Source: Lactiplantibacillus modestisalitolerans (GTDB lineage Bacteria > Bacillota > Bacilli > Lactobacillales > Lactobacillaceae). From it: a DNA stretch of 64,000 nt. The notes below the pieces were generated by a model. It had not been told where the DNA came from and searched no databases. It was given only the letters and a program-made list of their open reading frames with translations. Below, piece by piece: positions 15,553 through 24,484 of this stretch. Position numbers and translations under genes: made by a program. The stretch's first letter is position 1; each line of letters begins with the position of its first letter. Where the stretch lies: contig NZ_BJEA01000010.1 of NCBI RefSeq assembly GCF_005405425.1, positions 106,224 through 170,223 of the forward strand. The letters run 5' to 3'.

Positions 15553-17352
15553 TTATAGTAACGGCGCGGAAAGCGCCATAAATTCATCGATATCGCGTTT
15601 GATTAACGCTACGCCCGCTTGCCAGAAGTCCGGTTTGGTGAGGTCAACGTTCAAGTGCTTTTGAGCGAGGGCTTCGGTGGACATGTTGGCGGTGTCGCGT
15701 AGGAGGGCGACGTAGCGTTGTTCAAAGTCCGGTTGGTGCTTGGCTTGGGCGTACAGGCCTAGACTAAAGAGGTAACCAAAGGTGTACGGGAAGTTATAGA
15801 ACGGGACGTCGGCCAAGTAAAAGTGGAGCTTGCTGGCCCAAAACATCGGGTGATAAGTCGTAAGGGCGTTCCCGTAGGCTTCTTTTTGGGCGCTCAGCAT
15901 TAAGTCGGATAAGGCGTCCGGCGTAACGAGCTCGGTTTGGCGCGTGGCGTAGAAGCGGCGTTCAAATAAGTAGCGGGCCCGGATGTCCAAAAACATGGCC
16001 AACGGACTTTGCATTTTGGCGTCCAGTAGTTCCAGCTTGGTCCGTGAATCGGACGCGTTTTTAACGCTGGCATCGGCCACGATCAGTTCCGCAAAAGTGG
16101 ACGCGGTTTCCGCAACGTTCATGGCGTAGTCTTGGCGCCAAACGGGTAAATCTTTGATAACGTCGCCGTGAAACGCGTGCCCCAATTCGTGGGCTAACGT
16201 GGCGGTATCGTTCGGCGTGCCGGTAAAGGTCATAAAGATTCGGGACTCTTGCGATTCAGGCAAGAAATCCATGTAGCCGCCGGGACGCTTGTTAGGTCGA
16301 TTTTCGGCTTCGACCCACCCATTTTCAAGGGCGCGTTGGGCGAGCGCGGCCATTTGCGGGCTGAACTGCTTAAAGTTGGTAATCACGAAGTCGGCGGCCT
16401 GGTCGAAGGTTTGGTGCGGCGGTTGTTGGCTTAATGTCAGCGGTGCCTCCACGTCTTGCCAATCGAGTTGCGTTTTGCCGAGGAGCGCCGCCTTACGCTT
16501 CAAATAGCTGAGTAGTAACGGCTGGTTATTAGCGACGACGCGTTCCATCGTATCCAGCGTTTCCGCCCGCATGCGGTTAAGCGCTAGCGGTTTAGCCAAA
16601 AAGTCGGTGGTTCCGTGTGCGCGATAATTCGTTAACCGAAACCCCGCCAAGTGGTTTAACGTGTCCGCAAACGCAGGGGCCTGTTGTTGCCACGCCGCTT
16701 CCCAATTGGCCATTAAGGCCGCGCGCTGGGTGTTAGGCATTGCAGCGGCTAGTTGATTTTGGGCCTGCCCGGCTGACAGGGTGTGGGTGGCGCCGGTCGT
16801 ATCGGTGTACGGCACCTTAATTTGACTAACGAGCGTATCGTAGTGGTCGCTCCAAGCTTGGTAACCATCTAACGCTAAGTCGTTGATCAGCGTTTCGGTT
16901 TGATCAGCCAGCAATTTTCGGCCTTGTTCGCGAAACTCAGTTAAGTTAAACGCAATTGCTTTTAGCGCTGGCCGGGCGACGAGTTGCTTAAAGGTCCGAT
17001 CATCCAGTTTGACCAGTTGCTTTTTAAATTGCACCATTAACTGGTCCAGCTGGTTATCAAGCTGGTAAAGCCGGTTTAAAACCGGCGCTGCCGTCGTGTT
17101 GCTTGCGTCCGCTGATTGGATGGCGACCACGAATACTTCGCACTGAGCCAAGCCGGCACTCAATGTCTGCAGTTCGGTCGCGAGTTGCGTTAGCCAGTTG
17201 GCGTCCGGCTGACTAGTGGCCGAACCGGCGGCCAGCGTGGCTTGGGTTGCGGTAAGTTGCTTAGCCAAACGTTGCATTTTACGCTGCAAAGCGGGCGACG
17301 TGGCGCCACCCGCAAAAATTTGATCAAGGGCCCACGTTTGTGGATAGTGCAT
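15553..17352 (-). CDS. pepF: Oligoendopeptidase F (M3 family)
   Basis: This 599-residue cytoplasmic zinc metallopeptidase cleaves short peptides. The zinc motif HELGHAFHG lies near residue 388, with the downstream Glu in MNVAETASTFAELIV. PYTFGYLFSLGLYAQ close to the C-terminus is the M3B substrate-binding segment. Length and domain order match PepF. The ATG follows TTGGGAGGA. Upstream, TTATAAACGTTATCA (17389-17403) differs at one position from the Gram-positive cre consensus, so catabolite control is possible. It is the first gene of a three-gene operon. Confidence 0.93.
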   Translation of the reverse strand: MHYPQTWALDQIFAGGATSPALQRKMQRLAKQLTATQATLAAGSATSQPDANWLTQLATELQTLSAGLAQCEVFVVAIQSADASNTTAAPVLNRLYQLDNQLDQLMVQFKKQLVKLDDRTFKQLVARPALKAIAFNLTEFREQGRKLLADQTETLINDLALDGYQAWSDHYDTLVSQIKVPYTDTTGATHTLSAGQAQNQLAAAMPNTQRAALMANWEAAWQQQAPAFADTLNHLAGFRLTNYRAHGTTDFLAKPLALNRMRAETLDTMERVVANNQPLLLSYLKRKAALLGKTQLDWQDVEAPLTLSQQPPHQTFDQAADFVITNFKQFSPQMAALAQRALENGWVEAENRPNKRPGGYMDFLPESQESRIFMTFTGTPNDTATLAHELGHAFHGDVIKDLPVWRQDYAMNVAETASTFAELIVADASVKNASDSRTKLELLDAKMQSPLAMFLDIRARYLFERRFYATRQTELVTPDALSDLMLSAQKEAYGNALTTYHPMFWASKLHFYLADVPFYNFPYTFGYLFSLGLYAQAKHQPDFEQRYVALLRDTANMSTEALAQKHLNVDLTKPDFWQAGVALIKRDIDEFMALSAPLL

Positions 17353-17388
17353 TTGCGATTCCTCCCAATCTAGTCTAGTTATCTTTTA

Positions 17389-17403
17389 TTATAAACGTTA
17401 TCA
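17389..17403. promoter_or_regulatory. Possible cre site (CcpA) between pepF and the hydrolase gene
   Basis: TTATAAACGTTATCA differs at one position from WTGWAARCGYWWWCW. It lies in the divergent region and could act on either gene. Confidence 0.3.
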
Positions 17404-17469
17404 TGACAGTAGTGGCGAAAATTCACCGATTTGTCGAGGTGGAATTTACGAATGGGTGGGGGAAGAACA

Positions 17470-18408
17470 GTGAAGAAGAGACGAAAATGGTTGGTTGCGG
17501 TTGGCGTTATTTTAACAATCGTTGTGGTGGGCTTAGTGGGCGCCGGGAGCTATTTTTACCACGTCGCAATTGCGCGCGGTGAAAAGTCGTTTGTGGCGCA
17601 AGCCGGTAAGTTATCTAAGAAAAGTCCAGTTTACGCACAGCGCTACTGGTATCAGCACGCCAAGAAACAGACGTGGACGATTGAAAGTCATGATCAATTG
17701 AAACTGGTGGCGTGGTACCTGCCGAACGGCCATTCTAAAAAAACGGTCGTCCTGGCGCACGGATTTGCCGGCAACAAAAGCTTAATGGGCGCCTGGGCCG
17801 GAATGTATCACGAGCTCGGTTACAACGTCCTCGTCCCCGATGCCCGCGCGGCGGGCGCGAGTCAGGGCCAGGCGGTCGGCTACGGTTGGTTAGAACGGCG
17901 TGACGATCTTCAATGGGCCAAAACTGTGGTTCAACGAACAGCGACTACCCGGATTGTGATGAGCGGGATCAGCATGGGCGCAGCCGGAATGGTCATGGCG
18001 AGCGGGGAACCGCAAATTCCGGAGATTAAGGCCTACGTGGTTGACAGTCCCTTTACGAGTGCGAAGGCGATTATTAGCTATCAGGCTGGGCAACTGTACC
18101 ATCTACCAGCGTTCCCATTGGTTGACGTGACGAGTGCCATTACGAAGATTCGGGCTGGCTATACGTTTGGCGAGGCCGACGCTGTGAAGCAGATTCGGCA
18201 AAACCACCGGCCAATTATGATTATTAGCGGCTCACAGGACGACTTTGTGCCAACGGCGATGGGGCGCAAACTATATCGTAATGCTAACCAGCCGAAGCGC
18301 TTCTGGCTGGTCAAAGGTGCCGGGCATACCACTGCGATTACCCAAAATTATCAGGCATATAAGCACCACGTGGCGCGGTTTTTACAGCGTGCGGTGGCGG
18401 ATAACTAA
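17470..18408 (+). CDS. Membrane-anchored alpha/beta hydrolase
   Basis: The protein has 312 residues: an N-terminal basic stretch and one membrane segment (about 7-27), then a hydrolase domain outside the membrane. VVLAHGFAGNK gives the HG oxyanion motif, SGISMGAAG the nucleophile Ser, and ISGSQDDFVP the Asp. GAGHTTAI contains the His. It is like B. subtilis YqkD and related enzymes of unknown substrate. The GTG start is preferred because GGTGGGGGAAG precedes it and KKRRKW then begins the signal anchor. An ATG at 17452 is the alternative. Confidence 0.82.
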   Translation: MKKRRKWLVAVGVILTIVVVGLVGAGSYFYHVAIARGEKSFVAQAGKLSKKSPVYAQRYWYQHAKKQTWTIESHDQLKLVAWYLPNGHSKKTVVLAHGFAGNKSLMGAWAGMYHELGYNVLVPDARAAGASQGQAVGYGWLERRDDLQWAKTVVQRTATTRIVMSGISMGAAGMVMASGEPQIPEIKAYVVDSPFTSAKAIISYQAGQLYHLPAFPLVDVTSAITKIRAGYTFGEADAVKQIRQNHRPIMIISGSQDDFVPTAMGRKLYRNANQPKRFWLVKGAGHTTAITQNYQAYKHHVARFLQRAVADN

Positions 18409-18446
18409 AAAATGGCGTTGAGGTTGCGGCCTCAACGCCATTTTTA
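18409..18446. terminator. Bidirectional terminator
   Basis: AAAATGGCGTTGAGG pairs with CCTCAACGCCATTTT between converging genes; T/A runs flank both sides. Confidence 0.88.
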
Positions 18447-18459
18447 TAAGGGAGTTATC

Positions 18460-18744
18460 CTAACTTTGCTGATAGGGCATGCTGGCCCGTAAGCCGGTCC
18501 CATCTTTAAGTGCGACCCAGTAGAGCTGATCGAGCGCTTGCGGTCCGCGCGGATGACTGTTTCCCCAGGCGGTTAAAGTTTGGTAAAGGTCAGCCGCAAC
18601 TTGGTGGTGATCCGCGACCCGATCAAGCGCGTGGGCGGCGTGGAGCAGGGTGTCACGCAGTTCGGGAATTGCTTGAACTTCTGGGTCGTCGTAGGCGATA
18701 TTAATGGCCCGCGTCAACGCAATGGCGTTTTCATTTTTTAACAT
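18460..18744 (-). CDS. Small helical protein, unknown function
   Basis: This soluble protein of 94 residues is predicted to be almost all helical. Its size and helix content recall small bacteriocin-immunity-like proteins of lactic acid bacteria, but I see no diagnostic motif and do not assign it. The ATG follows AAAGGGGATG. A good minus-strand promoter lies upstream (TTTCAA, 17 bp, TATACT at 18797-18769). Confidence 0.65.
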   Translation of the reverse strand: MLKNENAIALTRAINIAYDDPEVQAIPELRDTLLHAAHALDRVADHHQVAADLYQTLTAWGNSHPRGPQALDQLYWVALKDGTGLRASMPYQQS

Positions 18745-18768
18745 GTGCTCATCCCCTTTGTTACTTCT

Positions 18769-18797
18769 AGTATAGTTCAGTTATCCCAAGATTGAAA
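18769..18797 (-). promoter_or_regulatory. Promoter of the small helical protein gene
   Basis: On the minus strand TTTCAA and TATACT are separated by 17 bp. Confidence 0.55.
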
Positions 18798-18805
18798 CCA
18801 CTAAA

Positions 18806-18819
18806 TGTAAGCGCTGCCA
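18806..18819. promoter_or_regulatory. Possible cre site near the ytrA-like promoter
   Basis: TGTAAGCGCTGCCA fits the loose TGNAANCGNNNNCA cre pattern but not the stricter A/T-flanked form. Confidence 0.3.
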
Positions 18820-18866
18820 AAAACTACTAAACGGGTGACTTAATGGTGAAAATTTGATATTATATG

Positions 18867-18890
18867 AGTGTAATAGATAACTATAACACT
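18867..18890. promoter_or_regulatory. Palindromic operator in front of the GntR/ABC operon
   Basis: AGTGTAATAG and CTATAACACT form an inverted repeat (one mismatch) around a 4-bp centre, directly before the ribosome site of the GntR gene. B. subtilis YtrA binds a similar AGTGTA...TACACT palindrome, so autoregulation is likely. Confidence 0.65.
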
Positions 18891-18906
18891 AGGAAGGGTG
18901 GCTGCG

Positions 18907-19296
18907 ATGCAGTTTGACGATAAAGTGCCAATTTACTATCAAATTAAACAGTACGTTTACCAGCAAATCATTACGGGTAAATGGCAACCGGGAACGCAAC
19001 TGCCGGCAGTACGCCAGTTAGCGGTTGAATTAACCGTTAACGTTAATACGGTTCAGCGGGCGTTGCGAGAATTGATTGCGGCTCAAATTTTGATTTCAAA
19101 ACGGGGGAAGGGGAACTTTGTGACGACCGACCAAACAACGCTAGCGACGCTAGCCGATCAGCTTGTTCAAGACCGGCTGGGTGCGGTTTACGATGATTTG
19201 CGGGCGCTTAACTTAACCGATCAACAGATTATAACAGCAATGCAGACGTACATTGAAAAAAGGGGGCGACAAGATGAGCACGATTTTAACGATTAA
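18907..19296 (+). CDS. GntR-family regulator, YtrA subfamily
   Basis: This 129-residue repressor has a winged helix (about 5-72: PIYYQIKQYVYQQIITGKWQPGTQLP, then VNVNTVQRALRELIAAQIL and KRGKGNFV). The short C-terminal dimerisation part is typical of YtrA, which lacks a large ligand domain. It is the first gene of an operon with an ABC ATPase and a permease. Reading overlaps the ATPase start by 23 bp. The ATG follows AGGAAGGG. The palindrome just upstream is the expected operator; YtrA-type operons often respond to cell-wall antibiotics. Confidence 0.9.
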   Translation: MQFDDKVPIYYQIKQYVYQQIITGKWQPGTQLPAVRQLAVELTVNVNTVQRALRELIAAQILISKRGKGNFVTTDQTTLATLADQLVQDRLGAVYDDLRALNLTDQQIITAMQTYIEKRGRQDEHDFND

Positions 19297-19987
19297 GAAT
19301 CTTAAGTACCGGCGGAACCAGCACGTGCTCCTGCACGATGCACAATTGACCCTGACGAGTGGCAAAATAGTGGGGCTTCTTGGCGAAAACGGGGCTGGTA
19401 AGACAACGTTAATGCGCCTCATCACTGGGTTGGCTCAGGGGCAGGGGGTCATCGACGTGGCGGGCGCAACGAGTCCGGTAGCCCGAAAGCGGCAAGTGAG
19501 CTTTAGTGACGCGCTGAACGGTTTCATGGCGAGTGCGAAGGTTCAAAAAATTGTTCAGTTCTACCAGCTGGTTTATCCCGATTTTAACCGGCAACGATAC
19601 GCGCAACTGGCCGATTTTTTGGGATTGCGGGCGGACGCTAAATTAAACACCCTTTCGAAGGGAACCCGTGAAAAGTTAGTGATTGCGTTAACGCTTAGTC
19701 GACAAGTGGCACTGTATTTACTAGACGAGCCCTTCAGTGGGATTGATAGTATGAGTCGTAAGAAGATTATTAATAGCATTATCAAGTGGCTGCCGACGGA
19801 TGCAACGCTAGTGATCAGTGACCACTACGTTGCTGAAATCGCACCGATTCTGGATGAAATCGTGGTCGTTAAGGATCAAACGATTGCGGTGCACGTTGCC
19901 ACGGAGACCATTCGGGATCAAGAGCATCAGGATATTCAAGACTATTATGAACAGTTATACGAAGGGGGCGAGCAACATGACGCCTAG
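19274..19987 (+). CDS. ABC transporter ATP-binding protein
   Basis: This 237-residue ATPase subunit has Walker A GENGAGKT (about residues 37-44), signature LSKGTREK, Walker B LYLLDEPFSGID and a switch His in ISDHY. The signature LSKGT instead of LSGGQ is common in YtrB-like exporters. It overlaps both the regulator upstream and the permease downstream, so translation is coupled. The start ATG follows AGGGGGCG; an in-frame ATG seven codons earlier is less well placed. Confidence 0.9.
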   Translation: MSTILTIKNLKYRRNQHVLLHDAQLTLTSGKIVGLLGENGAGKTTLMRLITGLAQGQGVIDVAGATSPVARKRQVSFSDALNGFMASAKVQKIVQFYQLVYPDFNRQRYAQLADFLGLRADAKLNTLSKGTREKLVIALTLSRQVALYLLDEPFSGIDSMSRKKIINSIIKWLPTDATLVISDHYVAEIAPILDEIVVVKDQTIAVHVATETIRDQEHQDIQDYYEQLYEGGEQHDA

Positions 19988-20756
19988 TTGGGCTTTATTT
20001 AAGGGCTTTAGTAAGCCCCGTTTTCTGAAAATGAACGTGATCTTAGCCGTTGAGTTATTGGCGGTCGTTGTGATGACGGTGACCCGGCTCGTAACGGGAC
20101 GCTTCACGACTGACGCCTGGTTTTATATGCTAAGTGGTTGGTTTTTCATTCCAATTGCGATTGGGGTGGTCCTGCTCGCCGTAGATCAGGAGCGGGCGGC
20201 GGTCAAGCCAACTTTTCGGATGATTCCAATTGCGGACTGGCAGTTTTACTTGGTCAATATTTTGGCATCGTTAGCCGTTCAATTGTACGTTTGGCTCGTT
20301 CAGTTTGCACTACTCGGGCTGTCCTTTGCCCTGGCCTGGAAGCGAATCCGAATTCGCGCCTCGATGGTCACGGACATGCTCGATCTTCAATGGACGGCGT
20401 CCATTAACTGGTGGCAAGTGGGGCTGCAAGCGGTCGTGGTCGCGATTCTGGCAACGTTGGTAATTTGGAGTACGATTACCTTTATTCACTACGCTAGCAA
20501 CGCGACCAACGGCTGGCTTCCGCGGTTTCAGCAACATTTTCTCAACGTGATTTTGACGATTGTGATTATCTACGTGGCCTTTCGGTTGGCCGCCATTCTA
20601 ATTGGAATGGTCAGCTTTCTGTCAAGCCAGGCCTTGACTGGTGGCAGTGTGACCTCCGTCTGGACAGGCGCCGCCGTGATGTTGGTGACCATTATTGTCG
20701 AAAGCGCGCTCAACGTCTGGCTCTTACAAAAGTGGGTTGAACCGCATGCAGTTTAA
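19977..20756 (+). CDS. ABC transporter permease
   Basis: This 259-residue membrane subunit has about six membrane segments. It starts MTPSWALFKGFSKPRF, 11 bp before the ATPase stop, after GAAGGGGGCG. The reading frame extends further upstream, but that part overlaps the ATPase gene and is not coding. With the ATPase it forms an exporter of unknown substrate. By analogy with ytr operons, drug resistance or peptide export is plausible. Confidence 0.85.
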   Translation: MTPSWALFKGFSKPRFLKMNVILAVELLAVVVMTVTRLVTGRFTTDAWFYMLSGWFFIPIAIGVVLLAVDQERAAVKPTFRMIPIADWQFYLVNILASLAVQLYVWLVQFALLGLSFALAWKRIRIRASMVTDMLDLQWTASINWWQVGLQAVVVAILATLVIWSTITFIHYASNATNGWLPRFQQHFLNVILTIVIIYVAFRLAAILIGMVSFLSSQALTGGSVTSVWTGAAVMLVTIIVESALNVWLLQKWVEPHAV

Positions 20757-20836
20757 TTCCGTTCAGATTACTGAACAGTACTGGCTAGGCGTCTCGTTCG
20801 GAGCTGAAGATAGCAGGTGGCGTAAAGGCGCTACGA

Positions 20837-20874
20837 CAAAGGACTTTTCAACGGTAGGTTGGGAGTCCTTTTTT
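20837..20874 (+). terminator. Terminator of the GntR/ABC operon
   Basis: AAAGGACT pairs with AGTCCTTT across a long loop with an inner CAAC-type stem, followed by T6. Confidence 0.7.
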
Positions 20875-21041
20875 CGATACTGAAAAAACGTCAGAAAATT
20901 AATCATCCGGGAGGAGCTGGAGCTGTGAAGCTCGTTATAAACCAGTTAGAATAAGAATTATAAGTTCTTAAGAATAAAAAGCGTGTCGCTCAAACATTGT
21001 TGAAATCGGTTAATCCACCGTTTTACCGTTAATTTTGTGTC

Positions 21042-21070
21042 TTTACGAAACCCATTACATCTCGTATACT
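21042..21070 (+). promoter_or_regulatory. Promoter of the surface protein gene
   Basis: TTTACG and TATACT are spaced 17 bp apart, 49 bp before the ATG. Confidence 0.65.
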
Positions 21071-21118
21071 CCGAGGAGTCCAGTTTAATTAATTAGAAAT
21101 TGAAGGGAGTTACACGCC

Positions 21119-24100
21119 ATGCGCGCAATTCGAGATGAGAAAGTTCGGTATAAAATGTATAAGAGTGGAAAAACATGGGTTATCGTTGGTTTGACCTTGT
21201 CAACCGGTCTACTTTGTAATCAGTTAAAGGTTTTAGCAGCAAGCGACCAAGTTAAAGTTGAGGAGCATCGGCAGTTAGATGCGCCGTCGTTACCTGCCAT
21301 TGAAACGGTCACCGTCACGCCAGAACCTGAGGCGGTAACTTCTGCAGCAGTGGTTGCCGTTTCACCACAAACTGATACGAGCAGTCAAACGGTAAGTAGC
21401 ACGCCGCAAACTAGCACTGCCAGTCAGGTTGCGACTGCTTTATCACCAACTGATGCGGACCAACCGGCTCAAGTTTCGCCACAAACTGATGCTAGCAGTC
21501 AAAGTACGGAGCTTGAATCGGCCGCTAGCACTCAAGTTGATGCTGGTACGCCGAATGAAAATGCGACCAATGCACCGGCTAGTGCTGCTCAGACTGATAC
21601 GCAAACTGCAACTAGTCAGCCCAATCAAACAACCAGTGCGGCCGGGACGGATGGAACCGACCTTGATAGCGATGCGGAGAAGCCAATATCCAGCGCAACC
21701 ACGGAACCAATCAGCGACGGGCACGCCGCACCTAGTGCTGGAAGTCAGTCGAGCTTAAGTGCTGCGAGCAGTCAGGCAACGAATACAAGTGGTGTTGGTT
21801 CGGATGCTGTGGCTAATTTAAGTGCGGCGCAGTCTGCTGAGACGAGTGCGGCTAGCGAAGCCCAGGGGAGCCTAGCAGCACCGGTAATACCGAATGAAGC
21901 GCCGGTCACTTCCATGGTTGCGGTTCCGGCGGAGCAGTTGGCAGAAAGTGCGATTAATGTGGGGGCGTCAGCGGCACCAATTTTAACTGCGACTGAGGGA
22001 ACTGATTCTTCGACGAAGGCGTTGACCACGGCGGAACAGGCCGACGTTTCTTATTATTTTCCGCATGATATGGATACGTGGTTACCAGATGAAAACTTCC
22101 GCTATATTTTATTGCAGCAATTAAAAAAATATGGATTTCAGATTACGAGTGTTGATCAAATTAAACCAGAAATGGTATCAAAGCTAAAAGAATTCCAATT
22201 GGATGAACAATTACAGTTGGACGATCGGGCGTATATGGAAGCCGTTCTGAATGTAGCGTCCATTTGGGGTGTGCAATACATGGTGGACTTGGAAAAATTT
22301 GACTTTACGGTCTCTCAAAAAGCTCTGGATAAGTGGGGATACCAAGGTGCACAGCGTCGAAGCAAGTTATTGGACATCACGGCATTAAGAATGAAGCCGA
22401 AGCTGAAGGCCTTAATTGTTAGGGGCACGTCCGTCAACCGACTGTCGTTAGATCAGCTCCAAATACTCCATAACTTAGAATTTGTTGACCTGTCGAATAA
22501 TCAAATTGCAAGTATTGATCAACTTACCGATAGTTTGGTTGATAAAGGGCAGTCCGTCATTATTGCGGACCAAATGATTACAGAACCGAATATCAAGGTA
22601 CACGCGGATCCGGTAACTGGCAAATATGTGACGACTTCGTATGCCGTAGATATGAACGGTAAACGGATACCAGTCAAAGTCGGTGCAACGGCAACTGCCA
22701 AGGGTCACAATCTTGATGCGTACACAATTGAATGGGACCAGTTGGGCCAGGCGGGCGAGTTTGTGATGGCGTGGGATATTCCTGCGATAGCGTCCGGAAT
22801 TAACGCGAATACTTTTAGTGGGTCGATTGTGATTCCGTACGAAACGGATTTAAGTTATGGGAATGCGCAAATTAACTTTGTCGATGAACAGGGCAATCCA
22901 GTCTTGCCGTCCATCCACTTTTCGGCGCCAATTGGTGTAGAAATGAATTGCTACGAGATAGAACGTTATTATCATTATGGCACATATTTATTTGATCTTA
23001 TGAAAGCTCATGAGATTGAGATTATTGGAGATACTGAATGGAAAATGACGGATGAGCTACACGTGGTTACGGTTGTTGTTCGACCAGCCCAAAGTATTTT
23101 ACACGTTTTATTTGTTGATCAAGATGGTAATGCGATTCCGGATGATCCTGTAAACATGATTGAACCGGCCGATTTAGAAGATATGTGGGAATTTTATGTT
23201 GTGGACGAGTCAGACTATTTTAAATACGTTTCTGCGGAATTAGATGGTAAGCCCCTGGCAGTAGATGAAAACTACAAGCTTGAGGTCATGTACACCAAAC
23301 CAGTTCATAACCTAATTTTGACTTTTAAACGGAAATTAGGCAACGTTACACTACACTATGTTGATCAAAATAATCAACCAATTGCCGAAAAAGAAGTTGT
23401 TCAAGGACTATTGAATACCGATTTTACGATTACACCGCAGCCAATTCCGGGCTATAAGTTAGTCATGACTGAGGGGGACTTGTCAGGCCAATTCACAGGC
23501 ACGGATACGGGAATCACGTTCACTTATGAAAAGGATGAGGATTTCGCTGCCCCGGGTGAACCAGAAACGCCGGAACAACCAGGGGAACCAGAGCAACCAA
23601 GTGAACCGCAAGAACCAGAAACACCCGAACAGCCAGGCGAACCGCAAGAACCAGAAACACCCGAACAGCCAGGTGAACCGCAAGAACCAGAAACACCCGA
23701 ACAGCCAGGTGAACCGCAAGAACCAGAAACACCCGAACAGCCAGGCGAACCGCAAGAACCAGAGACACCCGAGCAGCCAGGTGAGCCCGAAGAGCCTGGA
23801 CAGCCAGGTGAACCCCAAGAACCAGAACAACCAGGCGAGTCTGAACAGCCCGGGACTTCGGAACAACCAACTGATTCAGAACAGCCCGCGCAACCGGCCC
23901 CGTCAGATTCAACTGGTGCAGCGGATCAAAATAACGATTCCGCACCTGCTGACGATGAAGCGGCCCAGTCCCAGCAAGCAGATGTGCTTACCGATTTAGA
24001 CGCAGGTTCGCAACCCGTGGCAGTGTCCGCACAGCACCTTAATCAGCTTGGTGCGGTGCTACGGCCACACTTTGGTGAATCACTATTAGGTCACGTTGTT

Positions 24101-24325
24101 CACACCGCGGCTAATGAGCGATTAGTCGACGAAAAGTCCGCAATGGCCGCCGCTGCAACTTCGATCACTGCTGGTGCTGTTACCCGGGATGAAACGACCC
24201 GCGATGAAGCGACGTCGAAAACGCTCCCCCAAACGGATGAGCAGGCTACTAGTTGGGCGCGGCAATTAGGCCTGGCCTTACTCGGTCTGATTGGCGCCAC
24301 GTACTGGTTCCGCAAGCGTCAGTAA
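21119..24325 (+). CDS. LPQTDE-anchored surface protein with MucBP domain
   Basis: This 1068-residue wall-anchored adhesin has a signal peptide containing the lactobacillar KMYKSGKTWV motif (about 12-40). A Ser/Thr/Ala-rich stalk follows (about 60-300), then a helical/leucine-rich-like region (about 310-480, including LEFVDLSNNQIASIDQL). Beta domains come next, with one MucBP-type domain (about 740-806, VTLHYVDQNNQPIAEK). A Pro/Glu wall-spanning region (about 814-914) is built of 12-residue PGEPQEPETPEQ units. The sorting signal is LPQTD at about 1036, hydrophobic helix and RKRQ. LPQTDE fits the LPQTxE sortase motif of lactobacilli. The ligand is unknown; mucus binding is inferred from MucBP. 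Confidence 0.9.
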   Translation: MRAIRDEKVRYKMYKSGKTWVIVGLTLSTGLLCNQLKVLAASDQVKVEEHRQLDAPSLPAIETVTVTPEPEAVTSAAVVAVSPQTDTSSQTVSSTPQTSTASQVATALSPTDADQPAQVSPQTDASSQSTELESAASTQVDAGTPNENATNAPASAAQTDTQTATSQPNQTTSAAGTDGTDLDSDAEKPISSATTEPISDGHAAPSAGSQSSLSAASSQATNTSGVGSDAVANLSAAQSAETSAASEAQGSLAAPVIPNEAPVTSMVAVPAEQLAESAINVGASAAPILTATEGTDSSTKALTTAEQADVSYYFPHDMDTWLPDENFRYILLQQLKKYGFQITSVDQIKPEMVSKLKEFQLDEQLQLDDRAYMEAVLNVASIWGVQYMVDLEKFDFTVSQKALDKWGYQGAQRRSKLLDITALRMKPKLKALIVRGTSVNRLSLDQLQILHNLEFVDLSNNQIASIDQLTDSLVDKGQSVIIADQMITEPNIKVHADPVTGKYVTTSYAVDMNGKRIPVKVGATATAKGHNLDAYTIEWDQLGQAGEFVMAWDIPAIASGINANTFSGSIVIPYETDLSYGNAQINFVDEQGNPVLPSIHFSAPIGVEMNCYEIERYYHYGTYLFDLMKAHEIEIIGDTEWKMTDELHVVTVVVRPAQSILHVLFVDQDGNAIPDDPVNMIEPADLEDMWEFYVVDESDYFKYVSAELDGKPLAVDENYKLEVMYTKPVHNLILTFKRKLGNVTLHYVDQNNQPIAEKEVVQGLLNTDFTITPQPIPGYKLVMTEGDLSGQFTGTDTGITFTYEKDEDFAAPGEPETPEQPGEPEQPSEPQEPETPEQPGEPQEPETPEQPGEPQEPETPEQPGEPQEPETPEQPGEPQEPETPEQPGEPEEPGQPGEPQEPEQPGESEQPGTSEQPTDSEQPAQPAPSDSTGAADQNNDSAPADDEAAQSQQADVLTDLDAGSQPVAVSAQHLNQLGAVLRPHFGESLLGHVVHTAANERLVDEKSAMAAAATSITAGAVTRDETTRDEATSKTLPQTDEQATSWARQLGLALLGLIGATYWFRKRQ
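23575..23800 (+). repeat. Tandem 36-bp coding repeats (Pro/Glu wall-spanning region)
   Basis: About five to six near-identical 36-bp units encode PGEPQEPETPEQ within the surface protein. They are prone to slippage and probably length-variable between strains. Confidence 0.8.
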
Positions 24326-24385
24326 AGTGGTTAGTTAGCTGAAAATGTTGATTTAGCACTGTTTCTAATGACAGAACGTAAAAAA

Positions 24386-24437
24386 GAGAGTGTGCCAAAA
24401 GTCAGTTAGCTGGCGCGCGTTTCGACTATTAACATTC
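24386..24437 (+). repeat. Core-deleted family A repeat
   Basis: GAGAGTGTGCCAAAAGTCAG and then GCGCGTTTCGACTATTAACA resemble the outer ends of family A without the inner stem. It lies downstream of the surface protein gene on the same strand. Confidence 0.45.
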
Positions 24438-24448
24438 GGAAAACACAA

Positions 24449-24478
24449 AAGGAGCTGTGGCGCATGTCACAGCTCCTG
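24449..24478. terminator. Bidirectional terminator
   Basis: AGGAGCTGTG pairs with CACAGCTCCT between the converging surface protein and nicotinamidase genes. Confidence 0.8.
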
Positions 24479-24484
24479 TACATA

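Larger units (their letters stand above)
20757..21118 (+). other. Intergenic region between the ABC operon and the first LPQTxE protein
   Basis: About 360 bp without a gene hold a terminator (20837-20874) and a promoter (21042-21070). Between them GGAGCTGGAGCTGTGAAGCTC can form small hairpins. I see no recognised RNA family. Confidence 0.4.

Noticed and set aside
23575..23800. Regular direct repeats that might suggest a CRISPR array
   Set aside because: The 36-bp units are contiguous, without unique spacers, and in frame with the surface protein.
23483..23999. Several long frames on both strands over the Pro/Glu repeats
   Set aside because: They are shadows of the 36-bp coding repeats. The composition is low-complexity, there are no ribosome sites, and the plus-strand surface protein explains the region.
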